Virus record (IMG/VR): IMGVR_UViG_3300042317_000390
Span: 1-64,000 of that record
Length of the DNA: 64,000 nt
Direction: 5' to 3' (one strand)
From: a virus
The position numbers were made by a program, and so were the translations under genes. Position 1 is the stretch's first letter; the number at the start of each line of letters is the position of its first letter. The notes beneath the pieces were generated by a model, which saw nothing but the letters and a program-made list of their open reading frames with translations, did no database searches and was not told the DNA's origin. Of this stretch, positions 33,939 to 41,310 are shown one piece after another.

Positions 33939-34111
33939 GCACCCCAGTAAATTACTTCTTCTATTTTACGACCCCACAAAAATGCGCCATCATTATATGC
34001 TCGTATTCTGAGAAGAACTTTCAAGTCAGAAGAAAACATGGCGTAGTCAAGAATACCACACTCTTCCATAAGCAGATCAAATGTAGGATTGGCCCATTCT
34101 TCGTCAGTCAT
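33935..34111 (-). CDS. Small hypothetical protein
   Basis: 58 aa (MTDEEWANPTFDLLMEEC..., GRKIEEVIYWGA). Overlaps the neighbours at both ends. Function unknown. Confidence 0.5.
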   Translation of the reverse strand: MTDEEWANPTFDLLMEECGILDYAMFSSDLKVLLRIRAYNDGAFLWGRKIEEVIYWGA

Positions 34112-34295
34112 CTATTCTCTCACCAACTTCATTGACGTGGAAACCAGCACGGACTTCTAATTCATCCTGTGTTTGTTTATAGAACTTGAACACATGATTA
34201 CAATACCATCTGTCCCAGTCTCCACCGTCAAACTTTTGTTCTTTCAAATATTCATCAAACAGTTTGTTATACTCTGCTTGAGTTATTGATTTCAT
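34104..34295 (-). CDS. Small hypothetical protein
   Basis: 63 aa, charged and aromatic (YNKLFDEYLKEQKFDGGDWDRWYC). Function unknown. Confidence 0.5.
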   Translation of the reverse strand: MKSITQAEYNKLFDEYLKEQKFDGGDWDRWYCNHVFKFYKQTQDELEVRAGFHVNEVGERIDD

Positions 34296-34471
34296 TTTAG
34301 GATTTCTCTAATCCTTGTATATTGCACATTTGCTGGTTTAAGTGTTCCAAAGTCAATAATCGCCTCAGGTGCAAATGTGCTTGGATCTTCTGTAAATCCA
34401 ACAACAAATCCTTCAACCAAAATCATATCACCAACTTCAAGTTTATCAGGATCAATTTGTAACTGTGCCAT
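34292..34471 (-). CDS. Small hypothetical protein
   Basis: 59 aa, beta-rich (KLEVGDMILVEGFVVGF). ATGA overlap with the next gene. Function unknown. Confidence 0.5.
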   Translation of the reverse strand: MAQLQIDPDKLEVGDMILVEGFVVGFTEDPSTFAPEAIIDFGTLKPANVQYTRIREILK

Positions 34472-34487
34472 TATAATTCTGCCTTCA

Positions 34488-34661
34488 TCATTTATCTTTA
34501 TGACACTTAATGCCCATTCTACCTTCTACCCAATTACCTAACATATTAATCTCAGCATGGGTAGTACCAACAGTGCAAAGTTTGGGTTCAACTTTGGCTT
34601 CTTGGTTTTGACAAACGCTACCCACACACATGAATACAGTTGCTAATACTAAAGTTTTCAT
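34488..34661 (-). CDS. Small exported cysteine-containing protein
   Basis: 57 aa. The N terminus MKTLVLATVFMCVGSVCQ looks like a signal peptide (a lipobox GSVC is possible), and the mature part has two further cysteines. A periplasmic or outer-membrane-facing role is likely; function unknown. Confidence 0.5.
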   Translation of the reverse strand: MKTLVLATVFMCVGSVCQNQEAKVEPKLCTVGTTHAEINMLGNWVEGRMGIKCHKDK

Positions 34662-34810
34662 CAGAAACCAAACTGTGCCTTGACGATCTTAACGGCGATA
34701 TCAAAAGCTTCGCCTAGAACGACTTCATCAACTTCCACTCCACGCTCACGGAAAACTTCTCCCATAGCGTCAACTGCTTGTGTCTTTGTCTCAGATGTAA
34801 TATCAAACAT
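34661..34810 (-). CDS. Small hypothetical protein
   Basis: 49 aa, acidic helix-turn-helix-like layout (ETKTQAVDAMGEVFRERGVEV...FDIAVKIVKAQFGF). GGAG ribosome site. First gene of the minus operon, opposite the spanin genes. Confidence 0.5.
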   Translation of the reverse strand: MFDITSETKTQAVDAMGEVFRERGVEVDEVVLGEAFDIAVKIVKAQFGF

Positions 34811-34822
34811 TATGTTCTCCTT

Positions 34823-34830
34823 TATAAATA
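34823..34830 (+). promoter_or_regulatory. Late promoter TATAAATA for the spanin genes
   Basis: Exact late octamer 18 bases before ATG 34849, followed by CGGAGGA. Confidence 0.65.
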
Positions 34831-34848
34831 TCCTAAACGGAGGATGAC

Positions 34849-35229
34849 ATGGAAATACTATTATCTCTCATAACTTCAGGATCATTACGTTATATAGTAA
34901 TCCTATTACTCGTAGCCATTGGCGGAACTTATTTCTATGTGTCCTACAAGAACTACGGTGAGTTGCAAAGAGAATTAGCTCAATACCAGTATAATATAAA
35001 ACAGCTTGAGCAATTAGTAAAGGACAGAGAAAATCAGATTCAGAACCTTAATCAGATTAATAAGGATAAGGATGAAGCTGTGGTTCTACTTGAGCAAGAA
35101 AGACGAGATCTTGAAGATAAACTAAAATCTATTGAGAGTGATATTGATATAGAGGTAGGTAAAGGTAACGATAGACCTTCTTCTAACATTCTTAAGGATA
35201 CATTTAGAAAATTAGGAGTTATGAAATGA
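34849..35229 (+). CDS. Inner-membrane spanin (i-spanin, Rz-like)
   Basis: 126 aa. One N-terminal transmembrane helix (residues about 14-32) followed by a long periplasmic coiled coil (about 35-100), the standard Rz layout. The stop overlaps the next start by four bases, as in Rz/Rz1 pairs. It would join the outer-membrane lipoprotein to fuse host membranes at lysis. Confidence 0.8.
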   Translation: MEILLSLITSGSLRYIVILLLVAIGGTYFYVSYKNYGELQRELAQYQYNIKQLEQLVKDRENQIQNLNQINKDKDEAVVLLEQERRDLEDKLKSIESDIDIEVGKGNDRPSSNILKDTFRKLGVMK

Positions 35230-35516
35230 AGCTGACCTACTTGCTAACCATATGTGCGACCATCTTGCTGACCAGCTGTAATGACCAAAGTCAAGTTATT
35301 ACAAGCTACAGATATATGGTAGTTCATCCGTCAGAAGCAATGTATTATTGCCCTGTTCTTAAAGAATTTCCTAATTGGAAGACTTTAACTGATGCACAAG
35401 TTGCAAAGACAGTAATACAGCTACAGAAGAACAATTTGAACTGCAAGAGTTCAATGCAATCTATTAAATCATTTTTGGATAAGGAAGAAAAAAGGCTCCA
35501 AAGTCAGGAGCCTTAA
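35226..35516 (+). CDS. Outer-membrane spanin lipoprotein (o-spanin, Rz1-like)
   Basis: 96 aa. Lipoprotein signal with lipobox LTSC, lipidated Cys18, then a periplasmic domain with two cysteines and a Lys-rich tail. Coupled (ATGA) to the i-spanin. Ends at a bidirectional terminator. Confidence 0.8.
   Translation: MKLTYLLTICATILLTSCNDQSQVITSYRYMVVHPSEAMYYCPVLKEFPNWKTLTDAQVAKTVIQLQKNNLNCKSSMQSIKSFLDKEEKRLQSQEP
35488..35514. terminator. Bidirectional terminator
   Basis: 8-bp stem AAGGCTCC/GGAGCCTT with a 7-base loop; T6 tail on the minus strand, TTAATCTTT on the plus strand. Separates the convergent spanin and small membrane genes. Confidence 0.85.
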
Positions 35517-35519
35517 TCT

Positions 35520-35738
35520 TTAGTTGCCTGCGGCGTCTTTAACTGTTGTAATCTGCGTTAGGAAACGCATAACAGCCATTACTAGACCAGCGGCTAGACC
35601 AGCGGCTGGTACAACTAGATTCTCTGGAACACCCCATCCAGCTAACACTGATGTCCAATCAATACCACCAACCTTTTCGCTGACGATTGGTAGAACTGCC
35701 ATTAGGAAAGCTACGAGATAAGTCTTATAACCGTTCAT
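35520..35738 (-). CDS. Small two-helix membrane protein, possible second holin
   Basis: 72 aa. Hydrophobic helices at about 5-20 and 43-60 joined by a short polar loop. Size, topology and position beside the spanins suggest a holin or antiholin, but the family is not certain. Late promoter CTAAATAA upstream. Confidence 0.55.
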   Translation of the reverse strand: MNGYKTYLVAFLMAVLPIVSEKVGGIDWTSVLAGWGVPENLVVPAAGLAAGLVMAVMRFLTQITTVKDAAGN

Positions 35739-35775
35739 GATAATCTCCTTTCAATGAATTGCCTGTTAGGCTGTA

Positions 35776-35783
35776 TTATTTAG
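35776..35783 (-). promoter_or_regulatory. Late-type promoter CTAAATAA
   Basis: Minus strand, in the extended context CCTAAATAATACA also present at 21882. Overlaps the stop of the gene at 35776; 37 bases before ATG 35738. Confidence 0.55.
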
Positions 35784-35979
35784 GAGTATCTTCGGTCTGC
35801 TTTGTCATACACTGTGTTTTGAGATTATAACCTATCCAGAACGACCTTTGTCTACGGTCGCACCAGTTTTTACTCTTTAGGAACTTTTCGGGATCAACAC
35901 CATTACGCGCAACGCCTTTACCGATAACAAGTATTCTGGATAGTTCTTCTTTTGGTATTTTATGTCGGCGCTTGGACAC
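35776..35979 (-). CDS. Basic hypothetical protein
   Basis: 67 aa, GTG start at 35979 behind CGGAGAA (MSKRRHKIPKEELSR). Strongly basic, may bind nucleic acid. Function unknown. Confidence 0.55.
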   Translation of the reverse strand: MSKRRHKIPKEELSRILVIGKGVARNGVDPEKFLKSKNWCDRRQRSFWIGYNLKTQCMTKQTEDTPK

Positions 35980-36007
35980 GTGGATTCTCCGTTATTAGTA
36001 TACACTT

Positions 36008-36036
36008 ATAATATACTAAAAAGTCTGAGAAGTAAA
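36008..36036 (-). promoter_or_regulatory. Early-type promoter
   Basis: Minus strand TTTACT (36031-36036), 17-base spacer, TATTAT (36008-36013), before the GTG at 35979. Confidence 0.6.
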
Positions 36037-36037
36037 A

Positions 36038-36349
36038 TTATTCATTTCTCCAAACGAGCGCCTTTTTCTTTTCATCATCAGTTAAGATGTGAGCGATATG
36101 ATGCGCTTCGGTCTTCAGTGTACCCTTCGGTGCTACAGCTTTTATTCTATCAGAAAGATCATTATAGTTTCTTTCCAACAGAGTAACTGTATAATCAAAA
36201 GCACCATCTGATAACTTCGGATCATCTAGTTCATAGTATAAGTAGCAGGAGTATAGAAACATTGTCTCCTGCCACTCTAACATCTTCTGCCAACTAACAG
36301 CTTGACATGTATCGGAATAACCACTATTTTCTGTCTTTACCCAAGTCAT
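36038..36349 (-). CDS. Phage protein resembling the N-terminal domain of NAD-dependent DNA ligase
   Basis: 103 aa. YYELDDPKLSDGAFDYTVTLLE resembles domain Ia of LigA (YY..D.P..SD..YD.L). The nucleotidyltransferase domain is absent, so it cannot be a ligase by itself; such stand-alone pieces are common in T4-like phages. ATG 36349 shares a base with the upstream stop. Confidence 0.6.
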   Translation of the reverse strand: MTWVKTENSGYSDTCQAVSWQKMLEWQETMFLYSCYLYYELDDPKLSDGAFDYTVTLLERNYNDLSDRIKAVAPKGTLKTEAHHIAHILTDDEKKKALVWRNE

Positions 36350-36549
36350 CACGACCTCTCTATGATGTCCAGTAAACCCTTCAGGAATTCAACCTCAGAT
36401 AAAGCGCCTTTCTGTAATCCCTTATAATAAGGGTCTTTCAGTGGATCTTGCGCTGCATAATTGGTTCTGTTCCGAAGCCTGTCATAAAGAAACTCTTTTA
36501 TTTCCACTAGTGCTGTGTCTGCATTCTTAGTTAAGAACTTATTAGTCAT
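36349..36549 (-). CDS. Hypothetical protein
   Basis: 66 aa, helical (LTKNADTALVEIKEFLYDRL). ATG 36549 has AGGATAGAGA upstream; ATG 36564 is an alternative. Function unknown. Confidence 0.55.
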   Translation of the reverse strand: MTNKFLTKNADTALVEIKEFLYDRLRNRTNYAAQDPLKDPYYKGLQKGALSEVEFLKGLLDIIERS

Positions 36550-36592
36550 TGTCTCTATCCTCATAATTAGTTATTTCATCGTCCACAGAGTA

Positions 36593-36621
36593 ATTATACT
36601 ATTATAATTTTAACAAGTAAA
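36593..36621 (-). promoter_or_regulatory. Early-type promoter (divergent)
   Basis: Minus strand TTTACT (36616-36621), 17 bases, TATAAT (36593-36598). Faces away from the next promoter; both -35 elements share the extended TTTACTTGTTA. Confidence 0.7.
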
Positions 36622-36654
36622 GTGAATTATCTTCTGGGTTACATTATTTTTTAA

Positions 36655-36683
36655 TTTACTTGTTAGGCGCTTTCCTTTAATAT
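36655..36683 (+). promoter_or_regulatory. Early-type promoter
   Basis: TTTACT (36655-36660), 17 bases, TAATAT (36678-36683); 30 bases before ATG 36714. Confidence 0.65.
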
Positions 36684-36713
36684 AAGAAAATAAGAAAACG
36701 GTGGAGATCACTA

Positions 36714-37373
36714 ATGGTTAAGCTGTCCCGTCCCTCCAAGATGCCTTGCGCTACTTGGTCACTGGAAGCAAGAAAAACTTGCCCAGGTTCGGTTGATCCT
36801 GTAACCAAGGAATCAGTCCCGGTCTGCGAAGGTTGTTACGCCTCTTATGGTTTCTATAAGATGCCTGCCTCCAAGAAAATTCGTATTAACAATCGTAAAG
36901 ATTGGCAGCGCAAAGAATGGGTTAGTGAGATGATCGAAGCGATCAATACTCAGAAACCCGATAAGCAAGGTAAACGATATTTTCGTTGGTTTGACTCCGG
37001 CGACATCTATCATCCTAATCTTGCCGTTAAGATTTTAGAGGTTATGAAAGGAACTCCAAAGGTTAAGCATTGGCTTCCTACTCGTTCCTACAAGATACCT
37101 AAGATCAGAGAAACATTAGAGGAAATGAAACTTCTTCCTAATGTTATGGTTCGTTATTCGTCTGATTCGATAACGGGAGAACACGGTGAGATTCACGGAT
37201 CGGTGGTTATCCCTGATCATGACTTTAAGATCAAGGCAAAGAAGTGCGATGCTTATGAACGAGACGGTAAGTGCGGTGACTGTAGAGCTTGCTGGAGTAA
37301 GAGCGTTAAGTTAATTGCTTACAGCGCTCACGGCGTTAAGATGAAGACAGTCGTTAAAAAACACGCTGCTTAG
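36714..37373 (+). CDS. Gp88-family phage protein
   Basis: 219 aa. The sequence KMPCATWSLEARKTCPGS, CEGCYASYGFY, FRWFDSGDIYHP, HWLPTRSYK, NVMVRYSSDSI and GDCRACWSK follows the conserved Gp88/DUF7227 family of phages and plasmids. Many conserved cysteines suggest a metal or Fe-S site. Biochemical role unknown. Confidence 0.8.
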   Translation: MVKLSRPSKMPCATWSLEARKTCPGSVDPVTKESVPVCEGCYASYGFYKMPASKKIRINNRKDWQRKEWVSEMIEAINTQKPDKQGKRYFRWFDSGDIYHPNLAVKILEVMKGTPKVKHWLPTRSYKIPKIRETLEEMKLLPNVMVRYSSDSITGEHGEIHGSVVIPDHDFKIKAKKCDAYERDGKCGDCRACWSKSVKLIAYSAHGVKMKTVVKKHAA

Positions 37374-37382
37374 GAGTATATA

Positions 37383-37958
37383 ATGAAACCGACATACGAA
37401 GAAGCACTCAAAGGAACTATGCAGTGGCGTGATAACTATAAGGATATTGGCATTCTATTGTCATTCCATGGTTATCGTAATGGTCCTGAGTATCAGAGCG
37501 AAGGAACATGGTGCTATTATCTATTACTAGATGAACGCATGTTCAATCCCAAAGACTGGAAAAAGATGTGGTTTAAACCTCAAGTTACAGATTGGGGGTT
37601 GGACTATAACTATTATGCGTTTCCTGATGTTGACTTTCACGGCGGCATCACGTTCTATGAACAGGGTGAGCAATATGAACGCAAGACAGGTAAGAAGTTT
37701 AAGACGCTCAAGGTAGGATGTGACTACGCTCATCTTTGGGATAGCGAACGTGGTTATCCTGATTATTATGATAGCGTCTTGTTTGATGCTAAACACTCTG
37801 TTACGTGTTTACTTTCTCACTTTCCTAACGTAAAGTGGAAGTGCGGTTATTCTGGTATTTGGGACGACCCAAAGAATTTCTATATTGCTAAGAATGGAAA
37901 ACGAATCCATATTAGCATGGAAGAAAAGATCGAATGGGCAGAATGGAAACGAGCATGA
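37383..37958 (+). CDS. Conserved phage hypothetical protein
   Basis: 191 aa, rich in Trp/Tyr/Asp (VTDWGLDYNYYAFPDVDFHGG, YAHLWDSERGYPDYYDSV). AGGAGT ribosome site. Function unknown. Confidence 0.65.
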   Translation: MKPTYEEALKGTMQWRDNYKDIGILLSFHGYRNGPEYQSEGTWCYYLLLDERMFNPKDWKKMWFKPQVTDWGLDYNYYAFPDVDFHGGITFYEQGEQYERKTGKKFKTLKVGCDYAHLWDSERGYPDYYDSVLFDAKHSVTCLLSHFPNVKWKCGYSGIWDDPKNFYIAKNGKRIHISMEEKIEWAEWKRA

Positions 37959-38115
37959 GAAAGTATCATCCCGGCGATAAGGTAACAGTCAGAGCAATTG
38001 TGCGGTATAACTGTATGTCTGGTAGATTGTTAGGGGTTGAGATTATCGGTGAAGGTAATATTGATCATGTGACAGTAGTAATACCTGTCGATCAAATAGT
38101 ATCACACGAGAAGGT
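37955..38115 (+). pseudogene. 5' part of a small phage gene, fused in frame to foreign DNA
   Basis: Starts MRKYHPGDKVTVRAIV with ATGA coupling to the preceding gene. About 53 residues of phage-like sequence (to IVSHEK) run without stop into GC-rich DNA of other origin; the frame stays open to 39058, giving a chimeric ORF of 367 codons. The original 3' end is lost or unknown. Confidence 0.6.
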
Positions 38116-38634
38116 GCCGCCAGGACAGCCTTTGGAAAGGGATGCTGCAAGTGCGTCTCGAAGACGAAGCCGACGACACCGCTGCGCTGGCGCTTCTCGC
38201 ACCCGCCGCGCACAATCCAGGAGGAACGCCATGAGCAGCATGCGCAAGCTCGAACGCGATTTCGCTCATGCCGACGCCGCTGCCGTCAACGGCTTGCTCG
38301 CGCAGCTCGGCGACGAAGACGTTATGGCACGGTTCGGCCTTGAGGCGCGGCTCGCCGACCTGCAGGCCGAGATCGCTCGGCTCGACGCCGCCGGCGACGA
38401 GCCTGTCGCGTCGGCCGCCCTGTTCTTCGGCGGTCGTCCTGTACTCGGCCAGCGGGGGATCGAGAGCGAATTCGCCGGCACCGTTATCACCAAATTTCAA
38501 GATATCGTCGCGAAGGTTCTGGCGCGCTGGGTGACACCTCGACCCTCGCCGACCCCGGCGTGGTCGATGCGCTCATCAAGGATCACGCCTCCAGCTGACG
38601 TTTGTCGACGCGCCACCTGCGTCGGCCTTGGCCT
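38112..38634. other. GC-rich bacterial DNA insert
   Basis: About 520 bases with strikingly higher G+C and GC-rich third positions, inside AT-rich phage DNA. It holds the 3' end of one bacterial gene (frame ending at TGA 38232-38234, last residues HNPGGTP) overlapping the start of a second (ATG 38231 behind AGGAGG). Edges are placed by eye from composition. No terminal repeats or transposase. Real capture of host chromosome or an assembly chimera are both possible. Confidence 0.7.
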
Positions 38635-38640
38635 TGACAG
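38231..38640 (+). pseudogene. Fragment of a bacterial gene inside the insert
   Basis: Starts MSSMRKLERDFAHADAA, then LGDEDVMARFGLEARLADLQ and FFGGRPVLGQRGIESEF...KFQDIVAKVLA, recalling an uncharacterised protein family of GC-rich alphaproteobacteria. After about residue 97 the frame degenerates (RWVTPRPSPTP), while another frame reads ALGDTSTLADPGVVDALIKD before a stop, suggesting a second junction or a frameshift near 38520. Family function unknown to me. Confidence 0.5.
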
Positions 38641-38686
38641 CCAATATGTTTACCATAATGTTAGTAGGTTTGTAAAAGTATATAAG

Positions 38687-39058
38687 ATGCACACAGCTAA
38701 AATCAAACCGCTATTCAAACCCGGTGATCGTGTTATATGGGATGATACGGCATATAACAAGAAAAGAAAAGCAACTGTTATTGCTTGCTGTGATGATGAG
38801 TATTATACTATTGAAGTGGATAGTAAGTATTCAAAATATAATACATTCAACGTCCATGTAGACAATCTTGATCCCATGCCCAAAGAAGTTAAGATAGCAG
38901 ATAAAGAATATGCTGTCAAGTGTGCTAAATGGTTTAAATCTGCTTACGCAGCGATAACAAAAGCTGGTGGTGTTCCTGAATATGTTATCGACAGTATTCC
39001 GGCTGATGTGTTAGATAATCTTATACGGAACGATCTCCACTTGGAGTATAAGAAGTGA
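38687..39058 (+). CDS. Hypothetical protein with SH3-like start
   Basis: 123 aa from ATG 38687 (MHTAKIKPLFKPGDRVIWDD, then beta-rich, then a helical C terminus). In frame with the chimeric ORF, but this ATG follows a phage-like promoter (TTGACA at 38634, TAATGT near 38656) at the right edge of the insert. Function unknown. Confidence 0.6.
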   Translation: MHTAKIKPLFKPGDRVIWDDTAYNKKRKATVIACCDDEYYTIEVDSKYSKYNTFNVHVDNLDPMPKEVKIADKEYAVKCAKWFKSAYAAITKAGGVPEYVIDSIPADVLDNLIRNDLHLEYKK

Positions 39059-39351
39059 CCCTATACTATTATTCTACAGAATATCCTAATGAAAAACAGG
39101 ATATGGATGAGTTCTTTGAGTATATTGCATATGAGTATGAAGACATCAATAGATTGAAATGTGATATAAATTGGTTGACAGAAGATATAGCAAAAGTAAT
39201 GTATTATGGTCATGATGGTTGGGAATGGTGGAAGTATGGTCAAACTCAAACCATCCATTTGTGGGATAGTGATAGAAACTATCTTGGTCATTTTGATGCT
39301 GAATATGAAGTCGAACCTTCTTTCATTACTAGGGATATAGTGAAGCCATGA
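39055..39351 (+). CDS. Acidic hypothetical protein
   Basis: 98 aa, GTG start overlapping the upstream stop as GTGA. Tyr/Trp/Asp rich (YYGHDGWEWWKYG). Function unknown. Confidence 0.6.
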   Translation: MTLYYYSTEYPNEKQDMDEFFEYIAYEYEDINRLKCDINWLTEDIAKVMYYGHDGWEWWKYGQTQTIHLWDSDRNYLGHFDAEYEVEPSFITRDIVKP

Positions 39352-39692
39352 ACTCACAGGAACTCTTGAAGGCGGGATATAAACAGTGTGTTGATCATAT
39401 GGCACCTGAATATGTCAAGGAAACACGCTATTTTTATCAAAAGAAAATATACCGTATAACTGACGGTATATTGTTATATTTTATCAACGTATATGAGTAT
39501 GATTGGCGTCATTTTAATCATAGGAACAAAGACTTTGCTTATGAAGCAAAACTACATTTATATGTTGATGATAAAGCAGACTGTCTACATGTGCATTTTA
39601 ATTGTGATAAGTTTGAGGTAAGAGAACTAGAAGAATATGTCAGTGATCTATATCTACAAATAGGCTGCGTTCCAGACAAACATAATGATTGA
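39348..39692 (+). CDS. Hypothetical protein
   Basis: 114 aa (MNSQELLKAGYKQCVDHM...). ATGA coupled to the previous gene. Function unknown. Confidence 0.6.
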   Translation: MNSQELLKAGYKQCVDHMAPEYVKETRYFYQKKIYRITDGILLYFINVYEYDWRHFNHRNKDFAYEAKLHLYVDDKADCLHVHFNCDKFEVRELEEYVSDLYLQIGCVPDKHND

Positions 39693-39776
39693 GGTGTATT
39701 ATGCCAGATGATATCATATGACAAATATGATGTCTATGGTTTTTATAAGAGTAGCAAGGTCACTGTGGAATTGGAC

Positions 39777-39784
39777 GATAAATA
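39777..39784 (+). promoter_or_regulatory. Late-type promoter GATAAATA
   Basis: 26 bases before ATG 39811, at the head of the tail-adhesin operon. Confidence 0.45.
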
Positions 39785-39810
39785 AGAAAAACATTCCCAA
39801 AGAGCGATTG

Positions 39811-40017
39811 ATGTCAAGTTTATCAGAATCATTACAAAGACGCAAAGAAGTAGCAAAAGAGCGTCTTGCTATATGCATGGATTGCGATAAATACAACCAT
39901 ACTACAACTCAATGTAATGAGTGTGGTTGTATTATGTTGTTAAAAACAATTCTTGCTAGTTCGTCATGTCCTTTGAAAAAGTGGGGAGTTGATAACGAAG
40001 AAAATCATAAGGAATAA
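39811..40017 (+). CDS. Zinc-binding conserved phage protein
   Basis: 68 aa. CMDCDKYNHTTTQCNECGCIM plus a later Cys forms a compact zinc site; the pattern, ending SCPLKKW, is shared by small proteins next to fibre genes in many T4-like phages. ATG 39811 preferred because it follows the late promoter; the frame is open from 39718. Function unknown. Confidence 0.7.
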   Translation: MSSLSESLQRRKEVAKERLAICMDCDKYNHTTTQCNECGCIMLLKTILASSSCPLKKWGVDNEENHKE

Positions 40018-40022
40018 CATTT

Positions 40023-40712
40023 ATGGCTACACCAGCTTCCGGTCAAATATCATTTTCGCAGATAGCACAAATTGTTTATAATAATGCCAGCGCTACAGTT
40101 TCTTTTAATGATACTGACGTTAGAAAGTTATTGAATACAACTACTGATCTTAGTACAATATCATTCAGCGTTGCTTATAGCAAACCAGTAGCTAATTCTT
40201 ATTCATATACATCTGCCGGAGATTACACTCTTTTAATTCTACCATATCAGAACATAGACGTTGATGCTCGTGGCGGAGGTCAGGGTGGTAATGGTGGAAC
40301 GGGTTCAGATACTTGTACTGGATGGTGTGGACAATTATGCTTCTTTAACTATTGCTGTAACGGCAGAGGCGGTGCTGCAGGTGATTCAGGTGGTGATAGT
40401 TATTTCAGAGGCGACGGTAAAGATATAACAGCATATGCTGGAACTTCAAGTGGTGCAGGTGGTGGTTATGGTGGATCTGTAACTACAGGCGGCGGTGGAG
40501 CCGGTGGCACTTTGGGTTACGGTTTCGGATGTACTGGTAGCAACGGTAGTGCTGGTAATCCTGGTGGTAGAGTTACAAAGACTTATACAAAAGGTTCCGA
40601 TGGACCAGGATACACTACTTCTATAGCCATAAGAGTTGGTGGTGGTGGAGCCGGTGGATATAACGCCGGTGGAACTGGTGGTTCTGGCGCTGTATATGTA
40701 TCAATAAGATAA
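40023..40712 (+). CDS. Glycine-rich tail fibre adhesin
   Basis: 229 aa. N-terminal attachment-like segment (MATPASGQISFSQIAQIVYNN), a short beta domain, then from about residue 80 repeated Gly runs (GGGQGGNGGTG, GAGGGYGGS, GGGGAGG) with interspersed cysteines. Such glycine-rich motifs form polyglycine-II sandwiches in T-even tip adhesins. Likely receptor binding. Confidence 0.75.
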   Translation: MATPASGQISFSQIAQIVYNNASATVSFNDTDVRKLLNTTTDLSTISFSVAYSKPVANSYSYTSAGDYTLLILPYQNIDVDARGGGQGGNGGTGSDTCTGWCGQLCFFNYCCNGRGGAAGDSGGDSYFRGDGKDITAYAGTSSGAGGGYGGSVTTGGGGAGGTLGYGFGCTGSNGSAGNPGGRVTKTYTKGSDGPGYTTSIAIRVGGGGAGGYNAGGTGGSGAVYVSIR

Positions 40713-40725
40713 TCGGAGAAATAAT

Positions 40726-41310
40726 ATGTCAGAACAACCATTATATCTTATGATTGATGAAGATGGTAAGCCAGCGTCTCATCCAATTATAGAACAAAAC
40801 CTAAGAGATATATTTGAAAATTTCTATGATAGAGATCCACCTAAAGGGTTTGTTAAGTTCGTAAAGACTCCCATGCCTCAGTTAGGGCCATACGAGAAAT
40901 ATGATTACTTGGAGTATGCTTATAGCCCAGAACTGTCAGAACAGTATAAACAACCAACTTGGCACGAAGTTCATCATATAGCTACAATAGAGAACGATGA
41001 ACGTAAGGATATTATCAAATCGTTTAAGAAACTAAATCCAGATCTTCAAGATTGGGTTTATGATGAAAACCTTAAATCACTAGTTCCACCAATTCCAAAG
41101 CCAGATGATGGTAAAGAATATCTATGGAACACAGACCATAAGGAGTGGATGGAAGCTAAGCCAGAAATGCACTTTGATAAAATGATAGAGGTTGCTAAAG
41201 AATTAGGTTATGATCTAGCAGCAGGTCTACATGGTAAGCCAAAAGGCGTAACTGAAGAAATGGTAAATGAGATCATTGCTCAGATACGAAAAGAAAATGT
41301 AAATGAGTGA
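40726..41310 (+). CDS. Conserved protein of the tail fibre operon
   Basis: 194 aa. N terminus MSEQPLYLMIDEDGKPASHPIIEQNL is typical of proteins next to T4-like tail fibre genes, possibly fibre assembly. Acidic, no catalytic motif. Confidence 0.65.
   Translation: MSEQPLYLMIDEDGKPASHPIIEQNLRDIFENFYDRDPPKGFVKFVKTPMPQLGPYEKYDYLEYAYSPELSEQYKQPTWHEVHHIATIENDERKDIIKSFKKLNPDLQDWVYDENLKSLVPPIPKPDDGKEYLWNTDHKEWMEAKPEMHFDKMIEVAKELGYDLAAGLHGKPKGVTEEMVNEIIAQIRKENVNE

Noticed and set aside
29319-36000. Search for pmoA and pmoB beside pmoC
   Set aside because: No frame here looks like either subunit; neighbours are clearly phage genes.
36038-36349. NAD-dependent DNA ligase
   Set aside because: Only a segment like domain Ia is present; the KxDG nucleotidyltransferase domain is missing.
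38102-38500. Minus-strand frame of 132 codons in the GC-rich insert
   Set aside because: GC-rich DNA opens several frames. The plus frame has AGGAGG and a recognisable pattern; the minus frame does not.
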